From positions 62,001-126,000 of the forward strand of contig CAZXGJ010000001.1 of the NCBI GenBank assembly GCA_964639955.1: a DNA stretch of 64,000 nucleotides, given 5' to 3'. This document shows positions 45,286-54,677 of the stretch, one piece after another (the first letter of the stretch is position 1; every line of letters begins with the position of its first letter). The stretch comes from IGN2 sp964639955. GTDB taxonomy: Bacteria; Bacteroidota; Ignavibacteria; Ignavibacteriales; Ignavibacteriaceae. Made by a program: the position numbers and the translations under genes. A model generated the notes under the pieces. That model searched no databases, was not told the DNA's origin, and was given only the letters and a program-made list of their open reading frames with translations.

Positions 45286-48180
45286 ATGAGAAATCTGAGA
45301 AACATTTCTTGTGTGCTGATGTTTTTAATACTTACAATAAATTCCTTTGCTCAATTAGATTCTGTTTTCTATCAAACTTCGGTTGGAAGCGTAAACAGCG
45401 GAGCAATGCAGACTACGGATAATTTTTTTGATGAATTTATTCCTCCGATTGCAGGTGAGATCTTTGAGATGCCTCCTCTGCCCAGAAACATTCCTCCCGG
45501 TCTCGAGGGTGAAATGCCCGAAATTGATGAATCTTTAATCCCGGAAACTATTTATATAGAAGATACGGGGATGTACGAAAATCCTTCAGGTGGTAATGGA
45601 CAAACTGTATTGTTAAACAGTTTTTTAGGATTCAATGCTACCAATGCAGTTCCGCCTGATCCTACTATGGCTGCTGGTCCCAACCATGTAATAGCAATGG
45701 TAAATGGTTTTCCATCCTGGTTCAGAATATTCGATAAACAAGGTAATGTACTGAAGACTATCAGCGCAGCAGCATGGTGGGCACCTGTTTCTCCGGATGA
45801 ATACGGAGATCCTCAGATTCTTTATGATCATTTTGCAGGCAGGTGGTTTATGCTGGTGATGCAGGTGAATGATGGTAATCTTACGGCCGGAAATCTTATT
45901 GCTTATTCGGATGATTCTGACCCGCTTGGCATTTGGTACGTCTATCGTCTGGATACAAAATTGCATGGAACTGTCAGTTCAAATACCTGGGGTGACTATC
46001 CGCAGATCGGCTTTGACGATGAAGCAATTTACATTATGACAAGATGCTTTACCTTTGGAAGTAATAATCTACTCTATAATAAGATCAGGGTGATTAAAAA
46101 ATCTGAACTCTATGCAAGCAACGGCGGTCCGCTGACGTGGCGGGATTTCTGGAATATCGGTGCACCAAACAACCCTGCCAGTAAACCCGATGGTATACAC
46201 CCAACATTCTGTTATACTGCAGGGCAAGGCGGCTACTTTTTCTGGGCAGGGTATGGCGGTTGGAATTCATATTATCTTTATAGAGTACTTAATCCACTTT
46301 CCTCATCACCAACCATTAAAGGAAAAATTATTCCAGCCTCTTACGGCGGTTCCCCAAATGCAAATCAGCTGGGAGGCGGTCAGATTATGTCTAACGGAAG
46401 TGCCTGCCGGGTTGCTCCGATTGTTAAGGATGGAAAACTATATATGACTCATTCAGTTCAGAATCCGGTTTTCCCGGCAAATATCAGTATCAGGTATAAC
46501 ATAGTAAATCTCTCAACGTACACTATCGATGAGTCGGCAGATCTTGGTGCTCAAAATTACTATTACATTTTTCCAACTATTGCTGTAGATCAGAATGGCA
46601 ATTTGGCACTTACGTTCAGCCGATCGGCAGATACGGAATATGTTGGTGCTTTCTATTCATCCAAACAGGTTGGAGACCCGCCCGGATTGCAGCCCAGCGT
46701 ACCTTTTGCTGAAGGCAAAGCAAACTATTCACAGGGTAACCCCAGCCGCTGGGGAGATTATATGGCAATTTATTTGGATCCATCAAATAATTATGACGTA
46801 TGGATGCACACTGAATACGTTGCTGCGCAAAACAGCTGGGCAACATATATTGGGCGCATAAGGATGGAACCGTTCAGCGGAGTTTACACTTATGCCAGCC
46901 CTCTCTCTATTAATTTTGGAGATGTTGAGGTTGGTGATGCAAGTGAAACTTTTTCAACCATAATTTCCAATTACGGCGATACAGATTTGATTATTAGTGC
47001 AATTCCTTCGTCAGTCGGGAGTTTTAATTTGCTTACCAATGTAAATGTTCCATACACTTTAATGCCATATGATTCACTTGAACTGGAATTTAATTTTACC
47101 CCAACAGATACAGGTGTAGTGGCAGAGAATTTCAATTTTACGAGTAATGATCCGGCTTTTAACGGTTTTACCTTTACCGGTAACGGATATAAAATATTTC
47201 CTGTAATAGAAAAAACTTTTTATGCTTCTTCCGGTGTTCAGAATAATGGAAATATTCTTACAATCGACAAAACATCCGGAGTCGGAAGTATAGTTGGTCC
47301 TTCTTCCTTTAGCGCAGTAAAAAGCATTACTATTCATCCCCAAACGGGTGTATTATACGGTCTGGCAGCCGGTACAAACAGTTCTGAAATTATCCGCATC
47401 AATGCTTCGCTTGGCGATTCGTATACCTTGCATACTATTAATATTCCTACTCTTGCAAGCGTAGCATTCGATACTGCCGGCACTTTTTACATTGTAACGT
47501 TAAACGGAGAATTTTATACCGTAGATCTTACTTCCGGCGCTACAAATTTTGTTGTCGATGCCGTTGGTACTTACTCGGGTATAACTTTTCATCCGGAAAC
47601 AAATGAACTCTGGGCAACAACACGTTCGCTAGTACTTAATAAAGATGCAGTCTTTAAAGTAGATCTTAACACGGGTGATACAACCCTGGTTGGTAATACA
47701 GGTCTCAATAAATTAACCAATGCAATAGCTTTTGATGAAAATCTTAATCTTTTTGGAATAATAGGCGCAGATAGTGAGATAGCAGACTTTGTGAGCATAA
47801 ATACTTCCAACGGTGAGGGCACAATTATAGGCTCGGTTGGATATAAAAATATTTCAGGACTTGCATATACAGACAAAAGTGTTTCAGATGTAAAGAATGA
47901 AAGACAAAATATTCCTCTCGACTATGCATTAAGGCAGAATTATCCGAATCCCTTTAATCCTGCTACCAGGATCAACTTTGTTACCCCTGTGGCTTCGTTT
48001 GTAGAGTTGAAAGTTTATGACATTCTCGGCAGGGAAGTTGCCGTATTACTAAACGAGGAAAAACCTGCCGGTTATTACGATATTGAATTTGATGCAGGAG
48101 GTTTACCCAGCGGCATATATCTGTACCAATTAAAAGCAGGAAGTTTTACTGAAACTAAAAAGATGATGCTTTTAAAATAA
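45286..48180 (+). CDS. large secreted T9SS cargo protein (paralogue of the gene at 51633)
   Basis: A 964-residue protein with signal peptide (TINSFAQL), then a beta-rich region (about 90-530) without a named family, a short ASH/choice-of-anchor-D-type module (INFGDVEVGDASETF), a propeller-like region with repeated TSGVGSIVGP and TGDTTLVGNTG motifs, and a C-terminal sorting domain (NYPNPFNPATRINFV). The start at 45286 is chosen because GGAGG lies 6-10 bases upstream; the ATG at 45274 would put that site inside the gene. The 51633 gene shares long stretches, e.g. NTWGDYPQIGFDDEAIYIMT against NTWGDYPHIGFDEEAIYIMT. Confidence 0.8.
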   Translation: MRNLRNISCVLMFLILTINSFAQLDSVFYQTSVGSVNSGAMQTTDNFFDEFIPPIAGEIFEMPPLPRNIPPGLEGEMPEIDESLIPETIYIEDTGMYENPSGGNGQTVLLNSFLGFNATNAVPPDPTMAAGPNHVIAMVNGFPSWFRIFDKQGNVLKTISAAAWWAPVSPDEYGDPQILYDHFAGRWFMLVMQVNDGNLTAGNLIAYSDDSDPLGIWYVYRLDTKLHGTVSSNTWGDYPQIGFDDEAIYIMTRCFTFGSNNLLYNKIRVIKKSELYASNGGPLTWRDFWNIGAPNNPASKPDGIHPTFCYTAGQGGYFFWAGYGGWNSYYLYRVLNPLSSSPTIKGKIIPASYGGSPNANQLGGGQIMSNGSACRVAPIVKDGKLYMTHSVQNPVFPANISIRYNIVNLSTYTIDESADLGAQNYYYIFPTIAVDQNGNLALTFSRSADTEYVGAFYSSKQVGDPPGLQPSVPFAEGKANYSQGNPSRWGDYMAIYLDPSNNYDVWMHTEYVAAQNSWATYIGRIRMEPFSGVYTYASPLSINFGDVEVGDASETFSTIISNYGDTDLIISAIPSSVGSFNLLTNVNVPYTLMPYDSLELEFNFTPTDTGVVAENFNFTSNDPAFNGFTFTGNGYKIFPVIEKTFYASSGVQNNGNILTIDKTSGVGSIVGPSSFSAVKSITIHPQTGVLYGLAAGTNSSEIIRINASLGDSYTLHTINIPTLASVAFDTAGTFYIVTLNGEFYTVDLTSGATNFVVDAVGTYSGITFHPETNELWATTRSLVLNKDAVFKVDLNTGDTTLVGNTGLNKLTNAIAFDENLNLFGIIGADSEIADFVSINTSNGEGTIIGSVGYKNISGLAYTDKSVSDVKNERQNIPLDYALRQNYPNPFNPATRINFVTPVASFVELKVYDILGREVAVLLNEEKPAGYYDIEFDAGGLPSGIYLYQLKAGSFTETKKMMLLK

Positions 48181-48202
48181 AATGTTTATTGGTTTTAATT
48201 TA

Positions 48203-48235
48203 ATCCCTCTGAGTTGTATCTTAGAGGGATTTTTT
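48203..48235 (+). terminator. rho-independent terminator
   Basis: ATCCCTCT (48203-48210) pairs with AGAGGGAT (48223-48230) around a 12-base loop, followed by a T-run. It isolates the upstream cargo gene. Confidence 0.88.
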
Positions 48236-48280
48236 ATTTAAGAATTCATTTTTTCTTCATAAATAACAAGGGTTAATCTG

Positions 48281-51200
48281 ATGATAAAATTTTACAATAA
48301 ATTCGTCAGCCAGTTTCTTGTATTAATTGTTACCCTTCCGTTGTCCAGCATTGCTCAGCAAAATCCTAACTTTGATAATACTTTGGGTTTAGACACCCCG
48401 GAATCAGTACCTTCAGGTGCACCATTGGGGCGTGAAGTGCTTGTTAATGGAGAGGGATTCGATAATTTCTACCTAGGGGTTGATTTTGCGGAGCCGCATA
48501 TTTCTGCAAATCCGAATAATCCAACCGAATATTTTACTGCGTTTAATACAAATGCAACTCACTATACTCTTAATGGATTTGAGTGGTTTTACCAGTCGCC
48601 AAACTTCGGTGCCACTATGAGGGGCGACCCGGTAACGGCTTATGACAGCTTGGGTAATTTATTTTATGAGAATATGTATGGCGCAACTGATATAGAAGGC
48701 TGCAAAGTAATTGTTTCAACTGATAACGGTGCGACCTGGTCTGCATCAGTTACATCTATTCTGGGAATAGATAAAAACTGGATTGCTGCCGACCAAACCG
48801 GTGGTCCATATGCAAATTATGTTTATACAACAATGACAGCAGGTAATGGAGTCGGAAGGTTTGCCAGAAGCACAAATCATGGTGTTTCCTGGCAGACAAC
48901 TTTTCAACCCAATAACCAAAGTCTTCCCGGCATGATGGTTGCCGTCGGTCCTAATGTTATAGGAAATGATGTCCCGGGTGGTGCAGTTTATGTTGTTACG
49001 AATGGAGGTAATGCATTCGCACCTACTTATACTTTTTATGTATCCACAAACGGAGGCTCAACATTCACGCTTAAATCTGCTCAAATTTTTGCTAACTATG
49101 TTGGCAGTAATGTTGGAGGAAGACATTCTGTTGAGAATATGAGGACACGACCATATCCGTTTATTACTTCGGATAACAGTTACGGCTCTTACAGAGGAAG
49201 ATTATATTTAGTTTATGCATCCAACTCTCCTGCTGGTAACGGTTTCAAGCCCGATATTTTCTGCCGGTACTCAACAGACCAGGGTACTAGCTGGTCCTCT
49301 GCAGTAGTAATTAATGATGACCCCAACACAACTGCTAACCACCAATGGCATCCTTCTATCTGGTGTGATAAGCAAACAGGCAGACTTTATGTAAAATGGT
49401 TCGATACAAGGAATACGCCCACAAGCGACAGTGCAGAGGTCTTTGCTTCTTATTCCGATGACGGAGGTTTAACCTGGGCAGTTAATCAAAATTTATCTAC
49501 ATCTAAATTTAAAATTGATTGTGCAACCTGCGGCGGTGGCGGCACTCCACGTTACCAGGGTGATTACGATGCTATTATTTCTAATGAAGTAACCTCGATG
49601 GCTGTGTGGTCAGATTTCCGGTTCGGAAACTTTGGTAGTTACGTTGCTTATTTCCCTGATTTTGCCATGACTATCAGCCAGACAGCCGATACTCTTAAAC
49701 CAACCGATACACTCGAAGTTCTCGTTAATTTTCCCGCCGTAAAATTATATGATAATTCTGTTGAAGTTTCAGCCCAATCAAATCCTGCAGGTAATTTCAT
49801 TTATGAATTCCCAAATGGAAATACTATTAATTCTTTTCCCAATTCAGTGGTGTTAAGAATCTTGGGTAATAATACCGCTCCCGGAAATTATATCATTAGA
49901 GTTGCTGGTAAGGGACCAAATGGTACTCCTGTTCATGTGAGAGATATCAACCTGTTAGTAACTAATCCTGTAACAACCGTGGTGCAGCCGAATGGTGGAG
50001 AAATTTTGTATTCCGGAACTTCATACCCTATCAAATATCAAAAAATATTTGTTGATACTGTAAAAGTTGAGTTTTCAACCGATTCAGGAAATTCTTGGAC
50101 GTTTATAGCTGCAACCGATAATCCCGGGCAGCTCGATTGGATAGTTCCTAACCAGTTATCGGATTTATGCTTGATAAGAGTATCCGATCAGAATAACCCT
50201 GCAACTAATGATGTTAGCGATAGTTTATTTTCAATCGAAAGTGCACCGGTACCAAATTGGAGACTTCTTTCAACAGGTATTGATTCCACTTTCCTTTGTG
50301 TGGATATAGTCGATACGCTTATTGCCTACGCCGGTACGAAAAATGGAAAGGTTGTAAAAACAACTGATGGCGGTATCACGTGGCAAACACTTTTTACAAA
50401 TCAGGGTGGTGATGTAACTAGTATTTTCGCCATTAACGACCAGAAAGCTTTCATCATTGTAAATACATCTTCTTCCACACTAATCAGGAGAACTGTTTCC
50501 TTCGGTGCAGCCTGGGGAACAGTTTATCAGGATAATACTGCAGGCGCTCATCTAAACGGAATTTATATGTTTGATGAAAGCAACGGTTACGCTGTAGGTA
50601 ATCCCGTCAACGGAGATTGGGTGCTCTTAAAAACTACAGACGGCGGTACCAACTGGGTTTCTGCAGGTTCACTGCCGCAGAATGGAAGTGAAACCGGATT
50701 TACTAATTCGGTGGATTGGGTTGGTAGTCAGTTCGGCTGGTTTGGTACAAACAACAACCGGGTTTACAGAACCTCTGACGGCGGAAATACCTGGCAGGCT
50801 TACAATATTTCATTCAATAACAATCCTATGGTTTCATTTGAGGATGAACAAAAAGGAATTGCAAGCGGTAATTCCACAGACAGATCAACTGACGGCGGAC
50901 TAACATGGATGGCAACACCCAACCAGATTGCGGGTAATGTTCAAGCTGGCAGCTCTGTTAAGGGTGTTGACGATAGATACTATTTCATTTATGATAATGA
51001 AATATATAAAACAGTCAATCAGGGAGACGATTTTACAATGGATTATTCACAGTCAAATAATTTTAATGGTATTGATTTTGAATTGGTAAAGGTTGGAGAA
51101 AATAATTGGATAACCGGCTATGCAGTTGGTGAAAATGGAACAATCGCAAAATACATTGAGTTGCTGCTCGCTGTTAGTGTGGAAAAAACCAAAAGCTATT

Positions 51201-51499
51201 CGCCTGATGAATACACCCTGAAACAAAATTTTCCCAACCCGTTTAATCCTACAACTACAATTGAGTTTTCGATTCCGGTGGCAGCAGATGTAAGGCTAAC
51301 CGTTTATAATATTTTAGGTCAGGAAGTAGTTACTCTTCTTGATGAGCAGCGAACTTCCGGCACTCATAGCGTAGAATGGAATGCTACAGATTCGTACGGC
51401 TCCAAACTCAGCAGCGGAATATATTTCTATAAATTGAAAGCCTCAGGTCAGGATGGAAATGATTTCATCGATATAAAAAAGATGGTGCTGCTGAAATAA
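48281..51499 (+). CDS. large secreted T9SS cargo protein with Asp-box (sialidase/BNR-like) repeats
   Basis: A 1072-residue protein with signal peptide (LSSIAQQ) and two propeller-like halves. Asp-box motifs S/TxDxGxTW recur: STDNGATWSA, STDQGTSWSS, YSDDGGLTWAV, then TTDGGITWQT, TTDGGTNWVS, TSDGGNTWQA and STDGGLTWMA. The second set resembles YCF48-type blades. An Ig-like region (about 470-670) lies between them, and a T9SS sorting domain ends the protein (FPNPFNPTTTIEFSI). The fold occurs in sialidases and photosystem-assembly-like proteins; no sialidase arginine triad was identified, so an enzymatic role is not claimed. Confidence 0.8.
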   Translation: MIKFYNKFVSQFLVLIVTLPLSSIAQQNPNFDNTLGLDTPESVPSGAPLGREVLVNGEGFDNFYLGVDFAEPHISANPNNPTEYFTAFNTNATHYTLNGFEWFYQSPNFGATMRGDPVTAYDSLGNLFYENMYGATDIEGCKVIVSTDNGATWSASVTSILGIDKNWIAADQTGGPYANYVYTTMTAGNGVGRFARSTNHGVSWQTTFQPNNQSLPGMMVAVGPNVIGNDVPGGAVYVVTNGGNAFAPTYTFYVSTNGGSTFTLKSAQIFANYVGSNVGGRHSVENMRTRPYPFITSDNSYGSYRGRLYLVYASNSPAGNGFKPDIFCRYSTDQGTSWSSAVVINDDPNTTANHQWHPSIWCDKQTGRLYVKWFDTRNTPTSDSAEVFASYSDDGGLTWAVNQNLSTSKFKIDCATCGGGGTPRYQGDYDAIISNEVTSMAVWSDFRFGNFGSYVAYFPDFAMTISQTADTLKPTDTLEVLVNFPAVKLYDNSVEVSAQSNPAGNFIYEFPNGNTINSFPNSVVLRILGNNTAPGNYIIRVAGKGPNGTPVHVRDINLLVTNPVTTVVQPNGGEILYSGTSYPIKYQKIFVDTVKVEFSTDSGNSWTFIAATDNPGQLDWIVPNQLSDLCLIRVSDQNNPATNDVSDSLFSIESAPVPNWRLLSTGIDSTFLCVDIVDTLIAYAGTKNGKVVKTTDGGITWQTLFTNQGGDVTSIFAINDQKAFIIVNTSSSTLIRRTVSFGAAWGTVYQDNTAGAHLNGIYMFDESNGYAVGNPVNGDWVLLKTTDGGTNWVSAGSLPQNGSETGFTNSVDWVGSQFGWFGTNNNRVYRTSDGGNTWQAYNISFNNNPMVSFEDEQKGIASGNSTDRSTDGGLTWMATPNQIAGNVQAGSSVKGVDDRYYFIYDNEIYKTVNQGDDFTMDYSQSNNFNGIDFELVKVGENNWITGYAVGENGTIAKYIELLLAVSVEKTKSYSPDEYTLKQNFPNPFNPTTTIEFSIPVAADVRLTVYNILGQEVVTLLDEQRTSGTHSVEWNATDSYGSKLSSGIYFYKLKASGQDGNDFIDIKKMVLLK

Positions 51500-51522
51500 T
51501 TTTTTGCTGATGATATTATTCT

Positions 51523-51550
51523 AAAGCCCCTGAGAATCGGGGGCTTTTTA
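51523..51550 (+). terminator. rho-independent terminator
   Basis: AAAGCCCC (51523-51530) pairs with GGGGCTTT (51540-51547) around a 9-base loop and runs into TTTTT, shortly after the Asp-box gene. Confidence 0.9.
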
Positions 51551-51632
51551 TTTTCCATCTGTATCTTTAATTGAAATCTTAAATTCAAATTAATTAAATT
51601 GTTATACAAGTAATCAATTTTTAGGTTAGTAT

Positions 51633-54596
51633 ATGAAAACTTCATTTAGAGTTATAACCCTCTTATTAGTCACTCACATAAATTTGTTCGCACAGCTTGA
51701 TTCAGTATACTATCTCGGTCCATCATCTGGCAGTGTAAACAGCGGTGCTGTACAAACTACCGATAATTTCATTGCTGATGAACTTTTTTCCGGCGGGCAA
51801 GAACTGAATGCTAATTATTTAGAACCAAATTTTACTATTAATCAACTTGATATGATTTCCGGCTGGGATGAATCACAACTGCCCGGTTATGTCTATGTTG
51901 AAGACTCAAAATATTCCTTACTTCCGGAAGGAAACGGGGGTAAAGCAGTGCTGCTTAACAGCTTTGCCGGTATCCCGATGACAAATTTTATTCCTCCTGA
52001 CCCTGTAATTGCTGCAGGGCCCAATCACATAATTATTTGTGCAAACAGTGTCTTTAGGATACTTGACAAAGAAGGGCATGTTCTCAAGATCATCTCTGCC
52101 TCAAGTTGGTGGTCACCTGCCTGGCCCGATGAAAATGGTGATCCGCAGGTGATTTATGATTTCTATGCCGGCAGGTGGGTACTGGTATGGATGCAGGTTA
52201 ATTCATCTTCTCAAACTGCAGGAAATTTAATTGCTTACTCGGATGACTCAAACCCGCTTGGATTGTGGTATATGTACAGGCTCGATACAAAAATGCATGG
52301 TACGGTTCCATCAAATACCTGGGGTGACTATCCTCATATTGGATTCGATGAAGAAGCAATTTACATTATGACCCGCTGTATTGACTTTTCAGGTGCCGGT
52401 CTTCAGTATAACAAAATAAGGATAATCAGCAAAGCTGAATTATACAGCAGTAATGGCGGGCCTCTTACTTATACCGATATTTGGGATATTCGTAAACCCG
52501 GCGAAGGTGCCAGTGGTCCAAGATTAGATTGTATACATCCTGCTGTATCATATAGCCCCGGAAGCGGTGCCTGGTTTTATTGGGCTGCCGGAGTTTATGG
52601 AGGAAATCCGGTAAGTTCAAATTTTTATGCAATCTATAAATTGAACAATCCTCTTACAAATCCTGTCCTCAGGGGAAAAGTCTTACCTGTTCAAACTTAT
52701 ACTTCTCCTCCGTTAGCTAACCAGTTAGGTGGTGGTTTGGGTATTGAAACAATTGGCTGGATTACTGCAAGACCTGTTATAAGAGACGGTTATCTGTACG
52801 CTGCTCACGATATTCAAAATACTTTATATCCTGCTTACTCATCCATCAAATATATGAAGATTGATTTAAGTACAGCTTCATTGATAGATAATGTTGAATA
52901 TGGGCTGCAGGGATATTTCTATCTGTTTCCGGCTTTAATGGTTGATAAAGATCATAATATTGCAATCACCTTCAGCCGATCCGCCGATAATGAATACATC
53001 GGTGCATTTTATTCAACCAGGTTTGCAAACGATCCGCCGGGTTTAAGCCCAAGCCAGCCTATTGCAGAAGGTAAAGGTAATTATGTTTTAACTTACAGCG
53101 GATCAATCAATCGCTGGGGAGACTACTTTGGTATATATCTCGATCCGACGGATGATTATGAATTCTGGATGATCAGTGAATATGCAGCAGCAACTAATGT
53201 ATGGTCAACTTACGTTGGTCGTGTTCGTATGGCTCCTTACAGCGGACCTCATGCTTTTGCAAATCCTGATTCAGCCGGCTTTGGCGATGTTGAAGTTGGA
53301 ACAACAAGCAACAATATTTCATTTGTTCTCTCTAATTATGGCGATGCAGATTTGATCATAAATTCTATACCTGTTAATGTTGGTGATGTTAAGCTCGAGA
53401 CATCGATCAGTTTTCCTTATACGCTTGCCTCTTATGATTCACTTCTGCTTCAGTTTTCATTCACACCGTCAGTCGCCGGATATATGGTTGTAAATTTCCC
53501 TGTAAATTCAAATGATCCTTACTTCCAGGGATTTATTTTCTCGGGTCACGGTTATGAAATGAATCCGGCTTTCAATAAAACTATCTATGCATCCTCCGGA
53601 ATTCAGAACAGCGGAAACATTCTTACTATTGATAAAAATTCCGGAACAGGCACAACTTTGGGTCCATCACGTTATAATGAAGTAAAGAGTATTTCTGTTC
53701 ACCCTCAAACGGGTATCATTTACGGGCTAATTGCCGGTAGCAGCAGCTCTGAGCTTGTAAGAGTTAATGCTTTTTTAGGTGATGCCTATTTATTATATAC
53801 TCTGAATATTCCCAATCTTTCTTCAATTGCTTTCGATATTAATAACATACTGTATGCAGTTACAAATACAGGAGAATTTTATACTGTTGATTTGAATAAC
53901 GGTATTACAGATTTTGTAGTTGATGCTGCGGGTTCCTATTCGTCTATTACTTTTGAACCTGCAACTAATTCATTATGGGCAACATCAAGAGCATTTATAC
54001 CCCCAAATAACGATTTGGTTTTTAAAGTGAATTTAACAACCGGCGATACATCAGTGGTTGGTCACACAGGCCTGGGCAAACTTACAAACGCAATTGTGTT
54101 CGACGAGAACGGAAATCTTTTTGGTGTTATTGGTGCCGCAGGTGAATTAAACGATTTTATTAGCATTAATATTTCAAACGGCTCAGGAACTGTTATCGGA
54201 TCAACCGGATTCAAGAATATACTTGGGCTTGCTTTCACAAATTCAAGTCCGAACGCTGTTGATTCTGATAACAGTGGTGAATTGCCTGAAGCCTACACTT
54301 TATTTCAAAATTTCCCGAATCCGTTTAATCCCGTTACAAAAATCAGGTACAATATTCCTGCTCTATCTGGGCTTCAGAAAAACGAAGTATTAGTGCAATT
54401 AAAAATTTACAATGTTCTTGGAAATGAAATAAAGACGATTGTAAATGAAGAAAAATCTGCCGGCAGTTATGAGGTTGATTTTAATGCAGATGGACTGCCC
54501 AGCGGTATTTATTTTTACAGGCTGATGGTTAAAGGAAATAATACAAATAAGAATTATAGTTTTATTGAAACCAAAAAAATGCTCCTGGTCAAATAA
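51633..54596 (+). CDS. large secreted T9SS cargo protein (paralogue of the gene at 45286)
   Basis: A 987-residue protein with the same plan as its paralogue: signal peptide (HINLFAQLDS), shared opening SGSVNSGAVQTTDNF, a beta-rich central region, an anchor-D-type module (GFGDVEVGTTSNNIS), propeller-like TLGPSRYNEVKSISVHPQTG and a sorting domain (NFPNPFNPVTKIRYNI). The sorting domain is slightly longer than usual, with extra residues at SGLQKNEVL and KGNNTNKNYS. The two paralogues flank the Asp-box gene, suggesting a local duplication. The molecular role is unknown; cell-surface adhesin or exoprotein are both possible. Confidence 0.8.
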   Translation: MKTSFRVITLLLVTHINLFAQLDSVYYLGPSSGSVNSGAVQTTDNFIADELFSGGQELNANYLEPNFTINQLDMISGWDESQLPGYVYVEDSKYSLLPEGNGGKAVLLNSFAGIPMTNFIPPDPVIAAGPNHIIICANSVFRILDKEGHVLKIISASSWWSPAWPDENGDPQVIYDFYAGRWVLVWMQVNSSSQTAGNLIAYSDDSNPLGLWYMYRLDTKMHGTVPSNTWGDYPHIGFDEEAIYIMTRCIDFSGAGLQYNKIRIISKAELYSSNGGPLTYTDIWDIRKPGEGASGPRLDCIHPAVSYSPGSGAWFYWAAGVYGGNPVSSNFYAIYKLNNPLTNPVLRGKVLPVQTYTSPPLANQLGGGLGIETIGWITARPVIRDGYLYAAHDIQNTLYPAYSSIKYMKIDLSTASLIDNVEYGLQGYFYLFPALMVDKDHNIAITFSRSADNEYIGAFYSTRFANDPPGLSPSQPIAEGKGNYVLTYSGSINRWGDYFGIYLDPTDDYEFWMISEYAAATNVWSTYVGRVRMAPYSGPHAFANPDSAGFGDVEVGTTSNNISFVLSNYGDADLIINSIPVNVGDVKLETSISFPYTLASYDSLLLQFSFTPSVAGYMVVNFPVNSNDPYFQGFIFSGHGYEMNPAFNKTIYASSGIQNSGNILTIDKNSGTGTTLGPSRYNEVKSISVHPQTGIIYGLIAGSSSSELVRVNAFLGDAYLLYTLNIPNLSSIAFDINNILYAVTNTGEFYTVDLNNGITDFVVDAAGSYSSITFEPATNSLWATSRAFIPPNNDLVFKVNLTTGDTSVVGHTGLGKLTNAIVFDENGNLFGVIGAAGELNDFISINISNGSGTVIGSTGFKNILGLAFTNSSPNAVDSDNSGELPEAYTLFQNFPNPFNPVTKIRYNIPALSGLQKNEVLVQLKIYNVLGNEIKTIVNEEKSAGSYEVDFNADGLPSGIYFYRLMVKGNNTNKNYSFIETKKMLLVK

Positions 54597-54677
54597 CTTA
54601 TGCGCAGACCCGGTTAAATATTTTTTTAATTACGCATAATAAATATCCATTTAATAATTATCTCTGCTAGTAAATTC

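Noticed and set aside
48281..51499. Calling the Asp-box protein a sialidase
   Set aside because: Asp boxes are a fold feature; the arginine triad and other catalytic residues were not identified.
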